Source of the DNA: Proteus terrae subsp. cibarius
GTDB lineage: Bacteria; Pseudomonadota; Gammaproteobacteria; Enterobacterales; Enterobacteriaceae
Length of the DNA stretch: 64,000 nt
Assembly (NCBI RefSeq): GCF_011045835.1
Contig: NZ_CP047349.1
Span: forward strand, 1,364,001-1,428,000
Direction of reading: 5' to 3'
Part shown: positions 18,501 through 26,250 of the stretch, piece after piece
Layout: each line of letters opens with the position of its first letter
Position numbering within the stretch: the stretch's first letter is position 1
The notes under the pieces: model-generated
Databases searched by the model: none
Told to the model about the DNA's origin: nothing
The model's input: the letters and a program-made list of their open reading frames with translations, nothing else
Translations under genes and position numbers: made by a program

Positions 18501-19681
18501 ATACGCGAGTATCGAATATTGATGGCAAAGTGACGTCCGCAACCTCTCAGGTACAAACGTTATCCAGCAAATTAGATAAAGTGAAAGCCGATTTAACGGA
18601 GTCTGTGGTGGTGGATTTAGATTTATCGAAACTCAATGAAAACACCTATTATCCGGTTATTTTTCCTTTAGTGACCTCTCGACGTTACGCGTTTAAGGTT
18701 TTTAGAACCTTAGGGCAATATTCAGATAATAAACCTAGCTATGCGACTCACAGCACCAAAGGCTTTGCCATGATTGTGGAATGGCAAGTCAGTGGTTCTG
18801 GATGGGGAACACAGTCTGAAAACCGCATCATTGATAATTTTGATTGGCGATGGACAAATCAATCTCCTGTGATGGGACCCGCTCAATTAATAAATGGTTC
18901 TGTGGAATATATTTATTTGCGGGGAGGGGCAAAATATCAGTTAACTAAACACAAAAGTGTTAACCATCAAATTATCACCAGCACTTATACCAATAACAAA
19001 CAATCTGTGGCACCGAAAGGGTTTGTGGCGAATGAAGTACCTAAGTCCAGCGAACAGAAAGCCAATGCAATGGCGAATGCGGTAAATCAACTTGAAACCA
19101 AAGTGACTGAGGTTTCAGGTAAAGTGACCTCTACCGCTCAGCAAGTCACTCGTTTAGAAAGCCAAGTGGGTACAAGTTCAGCCAAAATCGAACAAACTTC
19201 GAAAGTGGTCACAGACATAAATGGCAAAATTTCGGCATCATGGACAATGAAAGTCCAACAAGATAGCAAAGGGAATAAAGTCATTACTGGCATTGGCTTA
19301 GGATTCAATGCGCAAGGAAATAGTCAATTTCTGGTTAATGCCCAAAACTTTGCAGTGATATCGTCATTAAATGGCAAAGTGGTGACACCGTTTGTGATCC
19401 AAAATGGACAAGCTTTTTTCAATGATGCGTTATTTAGCAAGGCAACCATTGATAAATTATCAGTAGGTAAAAAAATCAAATCCACCAATTATTTAGCCGG
19501 CAAGAAAGGATTTAATATTGATGCCACAACAGGGAATGTGGAATTAAATGATGCGGTATTTCGTGGACGATTAGATATTAACTCAGGAGGAACAAAAGGG
19601 CGGTTAGTGATCACGAATAATACTATTTATGTTTACGATGAAAACAATCAGTTAGCGGCAAAAATAGGTTATTTAGGGTAG
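15503..19681 (+). CDS. central tail tip / host specificity protein J
   Basis: With 1392 residues this is the tail tip protein that forms the hub and the receptor-binding fibre. The Gly-rich start (MGKGGGGGSTPR), the 'NVIDLVSEGPIEGPV' segment and the 'NRTYHIKG..IQVPDNYDP' and 'ARYCDELVDDGFG' blocks are strongly conserved in lambda J. Residues about 610-790 look like fibronectin type III repeats, 830-1030 are a long heptad-rich coiled coil, and the C-terminal 400 residues are a DUF1983-like fibre. A more GC-rich, repetitive style from about 18.1 kb on hints at exchange of the fibre part. Receptor use cannot be read from the sequence. Confidence 0.93.
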   Translation: MGKGGGGGSTPRLLDDNLKNKQFLNVIDLVSEGPIEGPVGGMSGFLLNGTPVVDEDGNPNIHGVEVQWRAGTPTQAPLDGFPFVEKEIPVNVEVKKNTPILRTISDQETDRVRFTLGVSALVGQDDKGNQYDATVEMLIEVNEGSGWVHAETARITGKISGQYLESYIIDAPKKKPFQIRVSRTTEDSKSDLLKNGTVWASYTEITDAKFSYPNSAVVGMKIDKSQYGDTPNRTYHIKGMIIQVPDNYDPETRTYTGIWTGRFKPAWTNNPAWIFYDLVTNERYGIGEMIGSFDVDKFALYAIARYCDELVDDGFGNKEPRFTFNAYIISQRKAKEVLDDLASVFRGMPLWDGQQLTCFQDRPSDPVWTYTNSNVIDGKFKYTSTAKSARHNAIEVSWVNPSNGWSEEREFIQDDDLIQRFGGVNVKKVTAFGCTSRGQAHRVGKWILQTEKLEKDSVTFTTGREGINCISGDIIEVADDSFAGVKVGGRVLSVNARTIIIDAPIEWKYDDKGTFSFLGVAGKFVKIEIQSIDGDIVTLREKPHGLKQYGVFSISKSTLTTRLFRVISISEDNDGNYLYNCVQHAPQKERIVDSGVDFTGNPPTQNVVRIPNIERLSIAYVNDSPQVQARAMWVTTTINRNISFNVTLYKNSKVVSTGNTTDLEYYFNGLDAGDYLVGVRGKDANGMLGNETKVQMLIGAPSAPSSITVESGFFEIKLIPHISVPHTLNTEFEFWFSGENRIDNINEIESKADFLGRAKFWTKGQLKAGHDYWFYVRSINEYGKSHFVEVKGQADDNTEAILDELAGQISRDQLAQDLLGEINSKANQIDITELHELMRINHDKLLEESMRQGATIEESEKKREEAEKLLAERMNKVSTATEAQAAAIKQEQQARIESDQTEAQQRQSLATQLRGDYTGNDLSKVTAGLISAEKQARVAGDQVEAKARQSLETRMNGNVSAINKSLETLTSKQQAQTQEISTLNSNLKGKADSSAVNALNTRVSNIDGKVTSATSQVQTLSSKLDKVKADLTESVVVDLDLSKLNENTYYPVIFPLVTSRRYAFKVFRTLGQYSDNKPSYATHSTKGFAMIVEWQVSGSGWGTQSENRIIDNFDWRWTNQSPVMGPAQLINGSVEYIYLRGGAKYQLTKHKSVNHQIITSTYTNNKQSVAPKGFVANEVPKSSEQKANAMANAVNQLETKVTEVSGKVTSTAQQVTRLESQVGTSSAKIEQTSKVVTDINGKISASWTMKVQQDSKGNKVITGIGLGFNAQGNSQFLVNAQNFAVISSLNGKVVTPFVIQNGQAFFNDALFSKATIDKLSVGKKIKSTNYLAGKKGFNIDATTGNVELNDAVFRGRLDINSGGTKGRLVITNNTIYVYDENNQLAAKIGYLG

Positions 19682-19684
19682 CGT

Positions 19685-19936
19685 ATGAAGTTTATTGTTT
19701 TAATTACAGCATTATTATTGTCAGGGTGTACCTCTGGATATAAGAAAGTCGATTGCCAAGGTGTTTACCAAATAAAAACTTTTCACTATCAACAACCTGT
19801 ATTAGTAAAGTTTGATAAAAAGAGAGAAACTATTAATGGGCCTCTTTATCATGCTGTACCTCAATTAGGATTTAAATTCTTAGGAGGATGGGTATCTCCT
19901 GATGCCGTAGAGGATTTCTCATGTCGTGGGGAATAG
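19685..19936 (+). CDS. small phage lipoprotein, Cor-like candidate
   Basis: An 83-residue lipoprotein (LLLSGC, lipidated Cys at about 15) encoded three bases after J. It has a 'VDCQGVYQIKTF' strand, a 'GPLYH..' middle and a closing 'GGWVSPDAVEDFSC'. Size, position after the fibre gene and the paired cysteines recall Cor, the N15/phi80-type lipoprotein that blocks the FhuA receptor after infection. The match is by pattern, not by strong identity. A role in superinfection exclusion is inferred. Its end overlaps the next gene by 16 bases. Confidence 0.5.
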   Translation: MKFIVLITALLLSGCTSGYKKVDCQGVYQIKTFHYQQPVLVKFDKKRETINGPLYHAVPQLGFKFLGGWVSPDAVEDFSCRGE

Positions 19937-20184
19937 AAATATATGAAAAAGGAAAGCCAATAAAAATTACTGGGCGTTCGTTTATTTTTGACCAAATAGC
20001 GGTCAATCAGAATGGCAGTAAAACTTATAATAATATTCCTAAAGGGCGGTCATTGGCCGCCTATATTGTAGCTAGAAATCGAGGATCTTATTTCACTGTT
20101 AGAGTCGAGAATAATAAAATTTCGTGGAATTCTCTACGCGGTAGTCAATCGATTAATGGAATTATTATGGTACTAATTAAATGA
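19921..20184 (+). CDS. phage protein, DUF6453-like
   Basis: An 87-residue protein that starts inside the lipoprotein gene. Its opening 'WGIEIYEKGKPIKITGRSF' is nearly repeated inside the next gene ('WGIQIYHKGAI'), so the two are related. It resembles small beta-rich phage proteins encoded after J (DUF6453 in my memory), possibly tail-fibre partners. It overlaps the next gene by four bases. Function unknown. Confidence 0.55.
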   Translation: MSWGIEIYEKGKPIKITGRSFIFDQIAVNQNGSKTYNNIPKGRSLAAYIVARNRGSYFTVRVENNKISWNSLRGSQSINGIIMVLIK

Positions 20185-20822
20185 GTAAATATGGTGCATT
20201 ATTTTTTAATCAGGGCATTACCGAAGAATTAACACCCTATGAATCAGCCGTATTTTTAAAGAAGATAAAAACTAAGCCGGGACTAATTAAAATTATCGAG
20301 GGTAATAATAACGCAGTGCCACTTATTTTTATTCGAGTTCTTAATTCCTCTAATCCATCATTAGGTGGATTATCTGAAGTAATTTATGAGAATAATGCGT
20401 GGTGTGTGAATTTAATCGATACTATTCAAGGCAATTCAGCAGAATATGAGCTCTATGTATTTGTGAAGTCTTCTTATCATATTTCACTTCATCCTCAAAA
20501 ATGGGGGATTCAAATCTATCATAAAGGTGCTATTACACACGCTTCAAGCCAAAGACCGCTTAATTTATTAGAGGGAAATAATTTTGTACTCACAGGAAAT
20601 AATTGGAGTGGCGTGGATGTCGGTTTTCCCTGTGCAGTATTAATTACAACAATTGGGCATATTGGGATGATGGATTCGATGGGAGGAAAAACAATTAGGG
20701 TAACTCTTTGTGGACGAGGTAATCGTATTATTCCTCATTCCATGATAGTAGCCGGACAGATGTCAACAACCTCACTAGGAAAGCAGTATTTTTATATTGA
20801 TGTAAGTGAGTATGGTGGGTGA
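20181..20822 (+). CDS. phage protein related to its upstream neighbour
   Basis: A 213-residue, beta-rich protein with no signal peptide or membrane span. Residues about 105-125 ('WGIQIYHKGAITHASSQRPL') copy the start of the 87-residue neighbour. The C-terminal half would thus be the same domain, fused to an extra N-terminal domain of about 100 residues. It is the last gene of the late operon, and I see no terminator directly after it. A distal tail or fibre accessory role is likely from position. Confidence 0.55.
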   Translation: MSKYGALFFNQGITEELTPYESAVFLKKIKTKPGLIKIIEGNNNAVPLIFIRVLNSSNPSLGGLSEVIYENNAWCVNLIDTIQGNSAEYELYVFVKSSYHISLHPQKWGIQIYHKGAITHASSQRPLNLLEGNNFVLTGNNWSGVDVGFPCAVLITTIGHIGMMDSMGGKTIRVTLCGRGNRIIPHSMIVAGQMSTTSLGKQYFYIDVSEYGG

Positions 20823-20886
20823 AATTGTCTGTATGATGTTTTATCAATAAGTGTAAGAGAAAAAATCAGGACACCAATAAGACCCC

Positions 20887-20960
20887 AGAAATTTATAACT
20901 AATTGATTATATAAATCAGTCGGTTCTATCGAGCATCGGCTCTACTCTGTTTTCAAATAC
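20887..20960. repeat. copy 1 of holE-end repeat
   Basis: About 70 bases are shared, with scattered mismatches, with 50567-50642. They include GATTATATAA and a CTATCGA-CATCGGC block and run into the last codons of a holE-like frame. It is a scar of phage or element ends. Confidence 0.6.
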
Positions 20961-21082
20961 TGCACCGAACTCCCATCAGGCAACTACTTGCCTCTCTCAC
21001 GATAAAATGCCAATCGTTCGTTAAAATACTCGCGCAGATGTGCTGGTTGTTGTCGTTCAACTTCCACGGCAACAACGGGCAT
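20942..21082 (-). pseudogene. broken theta-subunit (holE/hot-like) gene
   Basis: Read on the minus strand this gives [27 protein letters not shown], an in-frame TAG, then LPDGSSVQYLKTE and a stop. It matches residues 32-77 of the intact HolE-like protein at 52510-52743. The first 31 residues are missing, because unrelated DNA of the zinc-ribbon gene abuts at about 21083, and a stop interrupts the middle. The gene is therefore dead. Theta subunits stabilise the proofreading subunit of DNA polymerase III, and phage P1 carries a homologue (Hot). Confidence 0.8.
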
Positions 21083-21094
21083 ATTGCGTGGTGT

Positions 21095-21256
21095 TTATAT
21101 TTTATTGAAATAAAACATGTAGCCACAATTAGGGCATAATAAGATTAGGTTTTTCTTAAGTTTGTGTTTGTTTTGTTTAGCTACGTAAGAACAGCTTGGG
21201 CAGGTAACTTCTACTAGTGCGTCTTGAAACATTCTTATCACATTAAAAGCTTTCAT
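21095..21256 (-). CDS. small zinc-ribbon protein (YnfU-like)
   Basis: A 53-residue gene. It reads MKAFNVIRMF..., with CPSC at about residues 19-22 and CPNC at about 41-44, a classic two-knuckle zinc ribbon, ending FYFNKI. GTGAAAG lies upstream of the ATG. It resembles YnfU of the E. coli Qin prophage in size and motif. The function of YnfU-type proteins is unknown to me. Its downstream end abuts the broken holE-like gene, a recombination joint. Confidence 0.65.
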   Translation of the reverse strand: MKAFNVIRMFQDALVEVTCPSCSYVAKQNKHKLKKNLILLCPNCGYMFYFNKI

Positions 21257-21418
21257 ATCTTTCACCCATTATAGGGATATCGTGATTCAGTGTACGCTAC
21301 TTTGTATTTAATTGCTCAATTTTTGTTCTTTTATTTGTGGTGACAATTTTTATTACACCACATGATAAAGCACAGCAAGTACGTTTGAGTATTTAAGGTG
21401 CCAGAAACTGCCTGTTGG

Positions 21419-21801
21419 TTAGCCAACTACCACACACTCACCTTCAATAAAATCCTCTCCGTCATCTTCGCATTTCACAAGACGACACTTTCCACATAAG
21501 CCATATCGACTAACGACACAACGAACACCAGGAGAGCTACTTGAGCCTTGGTGTTTGTTTTGTCGTCTCTCATAGCTAGATATTTTTTCTAACAAGCCAT
21601 CTTTAACCATGCTATCTAATGTTCTGCGAGTAGATTCGAGAATACTTTTCTTGTTAAAAGAATCCTATCCTTTAAGCATTAAGCTACACCAGAAACCTCA
21701 AAAGGAGGGGCGCCTATTTCGCCAGCTACTCATGCAAAATTATCAGGCTTAAATAATTCCATTATCTTTTTTTCTTTCTGGATTAGCTTCATGAGGTTCA
21801 T
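21419..21801 (-). pseudogene. broken phage gene with winged-helix-like and Cys-rich parts
   Basis: The minus strand starts MNLMKLIQKEKK... at 21801, hits a TGA, then needs a frame change to continue as ...STRRTLDSMVKDGLLEKISSYE (a DNA-binding wing-like stretch). It ends with a Cys-rich 'YGLCGKCRLVKC' part and a stop at 21419. It looks like an early-region phage protein that has decayed. An intact 63-residue frame remains at 21419-21610 but lacks the N terminus. No family name is given. Confidence 0.5.
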
Positions 21802-22222
21802 AACAGCTCCAGCTAGTTTTTGGATAGGTGGAATTAAAAATGAGGAGGTGGTATAAAAGTATCACCTTTCTTTTTTTTGCATTCATGTCTTATCTAAAAA
21901 TAACCTCTAAAAATCCAAAAGGGGTATTTATGGGGGTATGAAAATTTATTTGTATGTTTATTTTTATATAAATCAGTGTGTTAACCTATTTATTTTGTTC
22001 TCTCCTCCTCCGCCATCTCATCATCTCCTAGTGTCTCCTGAAGTCTCCTAATCCCAGTAAAATCAAGCATTACAACAAAATCATTGTTTTCTGATGTCTC
22101 TTGAAAGCTCTACCATTTTTTGTATAGTTTTTTGTATAGCTAGAGTGGTTGTTAAGTTATTTTAGAAACTCTAATATACTCAAGGTATATTTAACAATTG
22201 AAAGTATGGATACGAATTTTTT
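21802..22222. other. prophage end region with GGGGTAT repeats
   Basis: There is no intact gene. Two GGGGTAT copies, 12 bases apart, lie at 21921 and 21933. A TTTTTTGTATAG-type motif repeats at about 22117-22139. Repeated short motifs of this kind flank attachment sites as integrase arm sites, so the right end of the prophage probably lies here. The matching left end is outside the window. Confidence 0.4.
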
Positions 22223-22336
22223 GTTAAAGCCACTTCAATTACTGCTGGTATAGCTGAGATAGCGTTGATAGTCTTTGCCTTTAGTTTAATTAGGCCTGTT
22301 GGTATTTTAGGATATTTCTTGTTTAATTTTCAATAA
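22223..22336 (+). pseudogene. 3' fragment of a hydrophobic protein gene
   Basis: A 37-residue open frame without a proper start reads VKATSITAGIAEIALIVF..., with two hydrophobic halves ending YFLFNFQ. It looks like the C-terminal end of a membrane protein cut by the prophage or by deletion. The family is not recognised. Confidence 0.35.
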
Positions 22337-22399
22337 AATATTAATCAATTATTATTGAGAGAAAGTAACCTTAACTTTTAAATAATATAATAAAAATTG

Positions 22400-22426
22400 A
22401 TACAGAGAAGCTACACTTCTCTGTAT
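22400..22426. terminator. bidirectional terminator after nucleoside operon
   Basis: A perfect 11-base stem (ATACAGAGAAG / CTTCTCTGTAT) with T-rich flanks on both strands. It ends the minus-strand nucleoside operon. Confidence 0.85.
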
Positions 22427-22444
22427 TTTTCTATTTGATTCAGA

Positions 22445-23377
22445 TTACAAAGATAAAATTCGTTCAGATATTAGTGACATTAATTTCTCCGATTGAACAT
22501 CGGTGATTATCATCGTATTCATACGACATTCATTTAAATTACTATTATTTTTAGGTGGTCTTAGATCATCATGGACTGTTGCAAAACTTAAACCAAAAAG
22601 TTTGCGTGATTCATATTCAATATCAATATGTCCATTTATACCAGTGAAAATATCCGGGCGGATTAGATAACCTATTACACAAGGATCATGTAAGAAGGGA
22701 TCAAATGCAGCATATCCACGAGACATTTTTGCTGCTGTTCTAGCAATGACATTACCTTGCTCTAACGACTGACATAAACCTGCTCGAATATCAGCTTTAT
22801 GTGTGACATCTAATCCCAACATAGTAATGTGTTCTGCTGTATCAAAGACAATATGTGCCGCGTGTGGATCGACATAAAAATTGAATTCGGCTGCTGGTGT
22901 TATATTCCCATTACAAAACGCAGCCCCTCCCATTAGAACAATATCTTTCACATTATCCTTAAGTCTTGGTTCTTTTAGCATTGCCATGGCGATATTAGTA
23001 AGTGGTGCTGTCGGGCAAAGAGTGACTTCTTTAGGATTAGACATCACAGTATCAATAATAAAATCGACGGCATGTATATCGGGATAAGTGTAATTAGATT
23101 TTGGTAACATCACACCAGCAAGGCCGTTATTACCGTGTACTTGTGTCTTACTTCCCCGACGTGCTATCAAAGGTCGTTCACACCCTCTGGCTAAAGGAAT
23201 ATCAGGTCGAGACACAAATGAAAGAATATTACGAGCATTCTCATGAACTTTATCTAACTCAACATTTCCAGCGACTGTTGTGATCCCCAATACTTTTATT
23301 TCTGGTGATGCCAACGCCAGTAAAATAGCAATAGCGTCATCTACACCTGGATCACAATCTATAATAATTTTAGTCAT
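22445..23377 (-). CDS. inosine-uridine-type nucleoside hydrolase
   Basis: The 310-residue enzyme splits nucleosides into base and ribose. The N-terminal 'IIDCDPGVDDAIAILLAL' is the calcium-binding DxDxxxDD signature. 'CPTAPLTNIAMA', 'VLMGGAA', 'EFNFYVDPHAA' and the late 'HDP' are the other active-site blocks. I chose the ATG at 23377, which has an AGGAGAAG ribosome site, over an upstream in-frame ATG. It is the last gene of a three-gene operon with a CNT transporter and a regulator-ribokinase. Together they import a nucleoside, hydrolyse it and phosphorylate the ribose. Base preference (RihA, RihB or RihC type) cannot be decided by eye. Confidence 0.9.
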   Translation of the reverse strand: MTKIIIDCDPGVDDAIAILLALASPEIKVLGITTVAGNVELDKVHENARNILSFVSRPDIPLARGCERPLIARRGSKTQVHGNNGLAGVMLPKSNYTYPDIHAVDFIIDTVMSNPKEVTLCPTAPLTNIAMAMLKEPRLKDNVKDIVLMGGAAFCNGNITPAAEFNFYVDPHAAHIVFDTAEHITMLGLDVTHKADIRAGLCQSLEQGNVIARTAAKMSRGYAAFDPFLHDPCVIGYLIRPDIFTGINGHIDIEYESRKLFGLSFATVHDDLRPPKNNSNLNECRMNTMIITDVQSEKLMSLISERILSL

Positions 23378-23452
23378 ATACTTCTCCTTTGATAACTTAC
23401 GTAACATATTGAATAACAACTAGAATTAAAAATATGACTCATAAACTAAATA

Positions 23453-24640
23453 TTAATTAATAAAAATACCGACCATAGTTGCAGATAAGCAACTCACTAA
23501 CGTTGAACCTACAATCAGTCTAAAACTATTCGCCGCTACCATTTTTCCATGTTCTTTACTGATACTGGCGACACAAGCAATAATCATTCCGACTGAACCA
23601 AAATTTGCGAACGAAATTAGGAATACAGAGATAATGGCATCTGCTCTTGGGCTCAGATCATCCAATTTGATATAGTCAACCATTGCAACAAATTCATTCG
23701 TTAAAATTTTTGTGGCAATAATTTGCCCGAACTCAATACTGTCCTGCCAAGGGACACCAAGCAAAAATGCAATAGGAGAGAAAATATAACCAAGAAGGCC
23801 TTGGAAACTTATTCCTATGAGGCGTAAAAAAATATCATTCAACATGCTAATTAGAGCAATAAAGCCAAGAAGCATTGGAACTATCGCTAGAATTAATTTA
23901 AAACCATCGAGCATATGCTCTGTTAGTACTTCAAAAAAACTATGATGTTCATTTTTAGGGCCAGAAAAATGGTTCGATATCTCAATAGGATCATTAGGGT
24001 TAATAATGGAAACAATAACGAAAGTACTAAAAAAGTTTAGGCAAACACCAATAAATACAAACTGAGGTGATAACATTTGAGTATAAGCGCCCAATATTGC
24101 GATATCGACAGTAGACAACGAACATGCAGCTATTGTATACATCTGTGGTTTTGTTAAATTGGGTATGTATTCTTTAATCGAAACATATACGGCCATCATA
24201 CCTACAATGACAGCACTAACTGCTGAAAACGATTCAAGTTTACCTACTTTGGCTATTTTATTAATAAGGTATCCGATAGTAAGAATAATCAAACGTAGAA
24301 TACCAAAATATTTTAATATCCCAATAATTGAACAAATAAATACTAAAGGCATTAGAGCAACAATAACGAACACAATAGGTGTTTTTGTGCTTATATCTCC
24401 AAATACAAAATCAATTCCTTTATTTGCATGATGTACTAAATACTCTATACCTATATTCGTCGTATTAAGTATTGAGATCCCAATAGATGTATGTAGAAGA
24501 ATAAAAGCAACGAAGGCCTCTATTAATAAAAGAATAATAATAGGAATAAATTTTCTTTTTATTTTATTAGCATTAAAACTAATAGAAGATGCCACTATAA
24601 AAATTAAGAGAAGGCTAATAATGAAAATTAAATATTTCAT
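23453..24640 (-). CDS. concentrative nucleoside transporter (NupC/CNT family)
   Basis: A 395-residue inner-membrane protein with about nine to ten hydrophobic spans. CNT hallmarks are 'GKLESFSAVSAVIVGMMAVYVSIKEYI' in the central part, 'AACSLSTVDIAILGAY', and a C-terminal 'NEFVAMVDY..ISVFLISFANFGSVGMIIACV', where the ESF and NEF motifs line the nucleoside site. It sits between the ribokinase fusion and the hydrolase gene and is clearly in one operon with them. It is probably driven by a sodium or proton gradient. The specific nucleoside is not determined. Confidence 0.9.
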   Translation of the reverse strand: MKYLIFIISLLLIFIVASSISFNANKIKRKFIPIIILLLIEAFVAFILLHTSIGISILNTTNIGIEYLVHHANKGIDFVFGDISTKTPIVFVIVALMPLVFICSIIGILKYFGILRLIILTIGYLINKIAKVGKLESFSAVSAVIVGMMAVYVSIKEYIPNLTKPQMYTIAACSLSTVDIAILGAYTQMLSPQFVFIGVCLNFFSTFVIVSIINPNDPIEISNHFSGPKNEHHSFFEVLTEHMLDGFKLILAIVPMLLGFIALISMLNDIFLRLIGISFQGLLGYIFSPIAFLLGVPWQDSIEFGQIIATKILTNEFVAMVDYIKLDDLSPRADAIISVFLISFANFGSVGMIIACVASISKEHGKMVAANSFRLIVGSTLVSCLSATMVGIFIN

Positions 24641-24693
24641 AACGACCTCGATTATATAATTTATTAACGGGGTGGGTTATTTGTGCACTTCCC

Positions 24694-25893
24694 TTACATA
24701 CGCTCTTTTTTTAATCTGGCATCAACACTTGTTCTAGATGGCATTGATGATGCACCTTTTTTTTCAACGGCCAATGATGCATAAGCAATAGAAAACTTAA
24801 TTGCTTCATCCATATTTTTACCTTCTATTAATTTTGCAGCTAAAGCACCTGTAAATGCATCACCAGCACCACTTGTATCAACGACAGATGCATTCATCGC
24901 TTTGTAATATTTCATCGTGCTACCATTGAAATAAAGAGCACCACTGTCACCAAGTGTCATTACTATTTCTTTAACACCTAAGTTGTGTATTGCTTTTATG
25001 GCTTCCTGTGCTGAAATAACGCTATCAATTTTAATGTTTGATATTAGTTCTGCTTCTGTTCCATTTGGTATTAATAAATCAATAGATGGCAAATGTGAGA
25101 CAATTTGATCTGAATAGGGCGCTGGGTTAAGAATGACATAACATCCCGATTTTTTTGCTATTTCAATCGCAAACTTGGTCGCTTCTATATTATTTTCTAA
25201 TTGAGTAAGAAAAACACTTGCCGATTGTAGATTATTAATATCTGAAAGAATTTCAGCTTTAGTGATTGTTGCATTAGCCCCTAGATCAATAACAATGCTA
25301 TTGTTACCAGTAGCGTTCTCAACCATAACTAATGCATTTCCTGTTTTTGCATTGGCATCCTTAATTAATGTATATGAACTTATTTTTGTAGTACCGAAAT
25401 ATTTCTCTGCAGTAGCACCAAATGAATCGTCGCCTACTTTAACAAAAAAATGTACATGATCATTTAATTCAGCAGCCGCAACCGCTTGATTTGCACCTTT
25501 CCCTCCAGGGAAAAAGTTTGTCGAAATTGCTTTGATTGTCTCTCCAACAAAAGGAAATCTTTCAACTTCTGTGACAACATCTAAATTGAAAGATCCTAAA
25601 ATATATAATGAGCATTTATTTGCAGTTTTTTTATCTCTACTTTGTTCTTCGCAATCAATTTGAAGCATTCTGGTTTCATCAATAGTTCTATTTATTATTG
25701 GTTCTAATTCAATTTTTTGTAATCTCACTCCACCATGAAATTTAGTTGCTATACCTAATAACTGTAATTCATCTATGTATCTTCTTACGGTTCTTTCCGA
25801 TACATGAAGTAGAGCACTGAGTTCTTTTACGTAGATAGAATTATCTTTCACTAATTTTTTTCTGATAAATGCAATACTACTCTTTTTTTTCAT
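24694..25893 (-). CDS. DeoR-type regulator fused to ribokinase
   Basis: The 399-residue protein joins two functions. Residues 1-60 are a DeoR-type winged helix ('VKELSALLHVSERTVRRYIDELQLLGIATKFHGGVRL'). Residues about 92-390 are a PfkB ribokinase, with 'GSFNLDVV', 'FFPGGKGANQAVAAAEL', 'LNPAPY', 'PNGTEAEL' and the anion-hole/catalytic 'DTSGAGDAFTGAL'. The start is the ATG at 25893 with GAGGGG upstream. It leads the nucleoside operon. The kinase domain may sense ribose or ribose 5-phosphate and set DNA binding. Whether it still phosphorylates ribose is likely, since the catalytic Asp is kept, but unproved. Confidence 0.88.
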   Translation of the reverse strand: MKKKSSIAFIRKKLVKDNSIYVKELSALLHVSERTVRRYIDELQLLGIATKFHGGVRLQKIELEPIINRTIDETRMLQIDCEEQSRDKKTANKCSLYILGSFNLDVVTEVERFPFVGETIKAISTNFFPGGKGANQAVAAAELNDHVHFFVKVGDDSFGATAEKYFGTTKISSYTLIKDANAKTGNALVMVENATGNNSIVIDLGANATITKAEILSDINNLQSASVFLTQLENNIEATKFAIEIAKKSGCYVILNPAPYSDQIVSHLPSIDLLIPNGTEAELISNIKIDSVISAQEAIKAIHNLGVKEIVMTLGDSGALYFNGSTMKYYKAMNASVVDTSGAGDAFTGALAAKLIEGKNMDEAIKFSIAYASLAVEKKGASSMPSRTSVDARLKKERM

Positions 25894-25993
25894 ATCACCC
25901 CTCATTTGTTAAAAAATGTTTTACCATTTGTTAAGATGATAGAGATTAATTAAGTTTATTCTGCATGAGTAGTCACGTTTTTTGCTCGTAATT

Positions 25994-26009
25994 GGACAAT
26001 TATCTGTCC
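25994..26009. promoter_or_regulatory. GGACA/TGTCC dyad, possible operator
   Basis: The arms GGACA and TGTCC flank a six-base centre, about 100 bases upstream of the regulator-kinase start. It is a candidate operator for that regulator. A GGACG/CGTCC pair occurs again at 26065-26087. Confidence 0.35.
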
Positions 26010-26057
26010 GTTTAGATAAATTTTAAGGAGAATATTTGGATAACGCAGTTTGCTTAT

Positions 26058-26094
26058 GTTAAATGGACGGGTTAGTTAAAATCGTCCATTTAAC
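26058..26094. repeat. perfect 12-base inverted repeat
   Basis: GTTAAATGGACG and its exact complement CGTCCATTTAAC are separated by 13 bases. The site could be an operator, an attenuator hairpin or a decayed terminator. No T run follows. A tiny frame with a strong ribosome site (TTG at 26036, MDNAVCLC) ends inside its left arm. Confidence 0.6.
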
Positions 26095-26203
26095 GTCAAA
26101 GTGGTTAGCGAAACCATATCAGACCCGAATATTTATTGTTGGATGCCGTTCTATTAAAACGAATTTATTTGGTAGTCAGATAAAGATGATTTTTATTGAT
26201 GAT

Positions 26204-26222
26204 GCTAATGATAATTGTTAGC
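26204..26222. promoter_or_regulatory. Fur box of the iron-type binding protein gene
   Basis: GCTAATGATAATTGTTAGC matches the 19-base Fur consensus at 15 positions and is palindromic in its outer arms. It lies 29 bases before the start codon at 26251, so iron repression is expected. Confidence 0.75.
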
Positions 26223-26250
26223 ATTAACTCTCTATTATGGAGAGTATACT

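Noticed and set aside
21419..21610. 63-residue intact protein gene
   Set aside because: Upstream codons continue the frame without a start and show homologous-looking sequence in another frame, so it is the tail of a broken gene and not a full gene.
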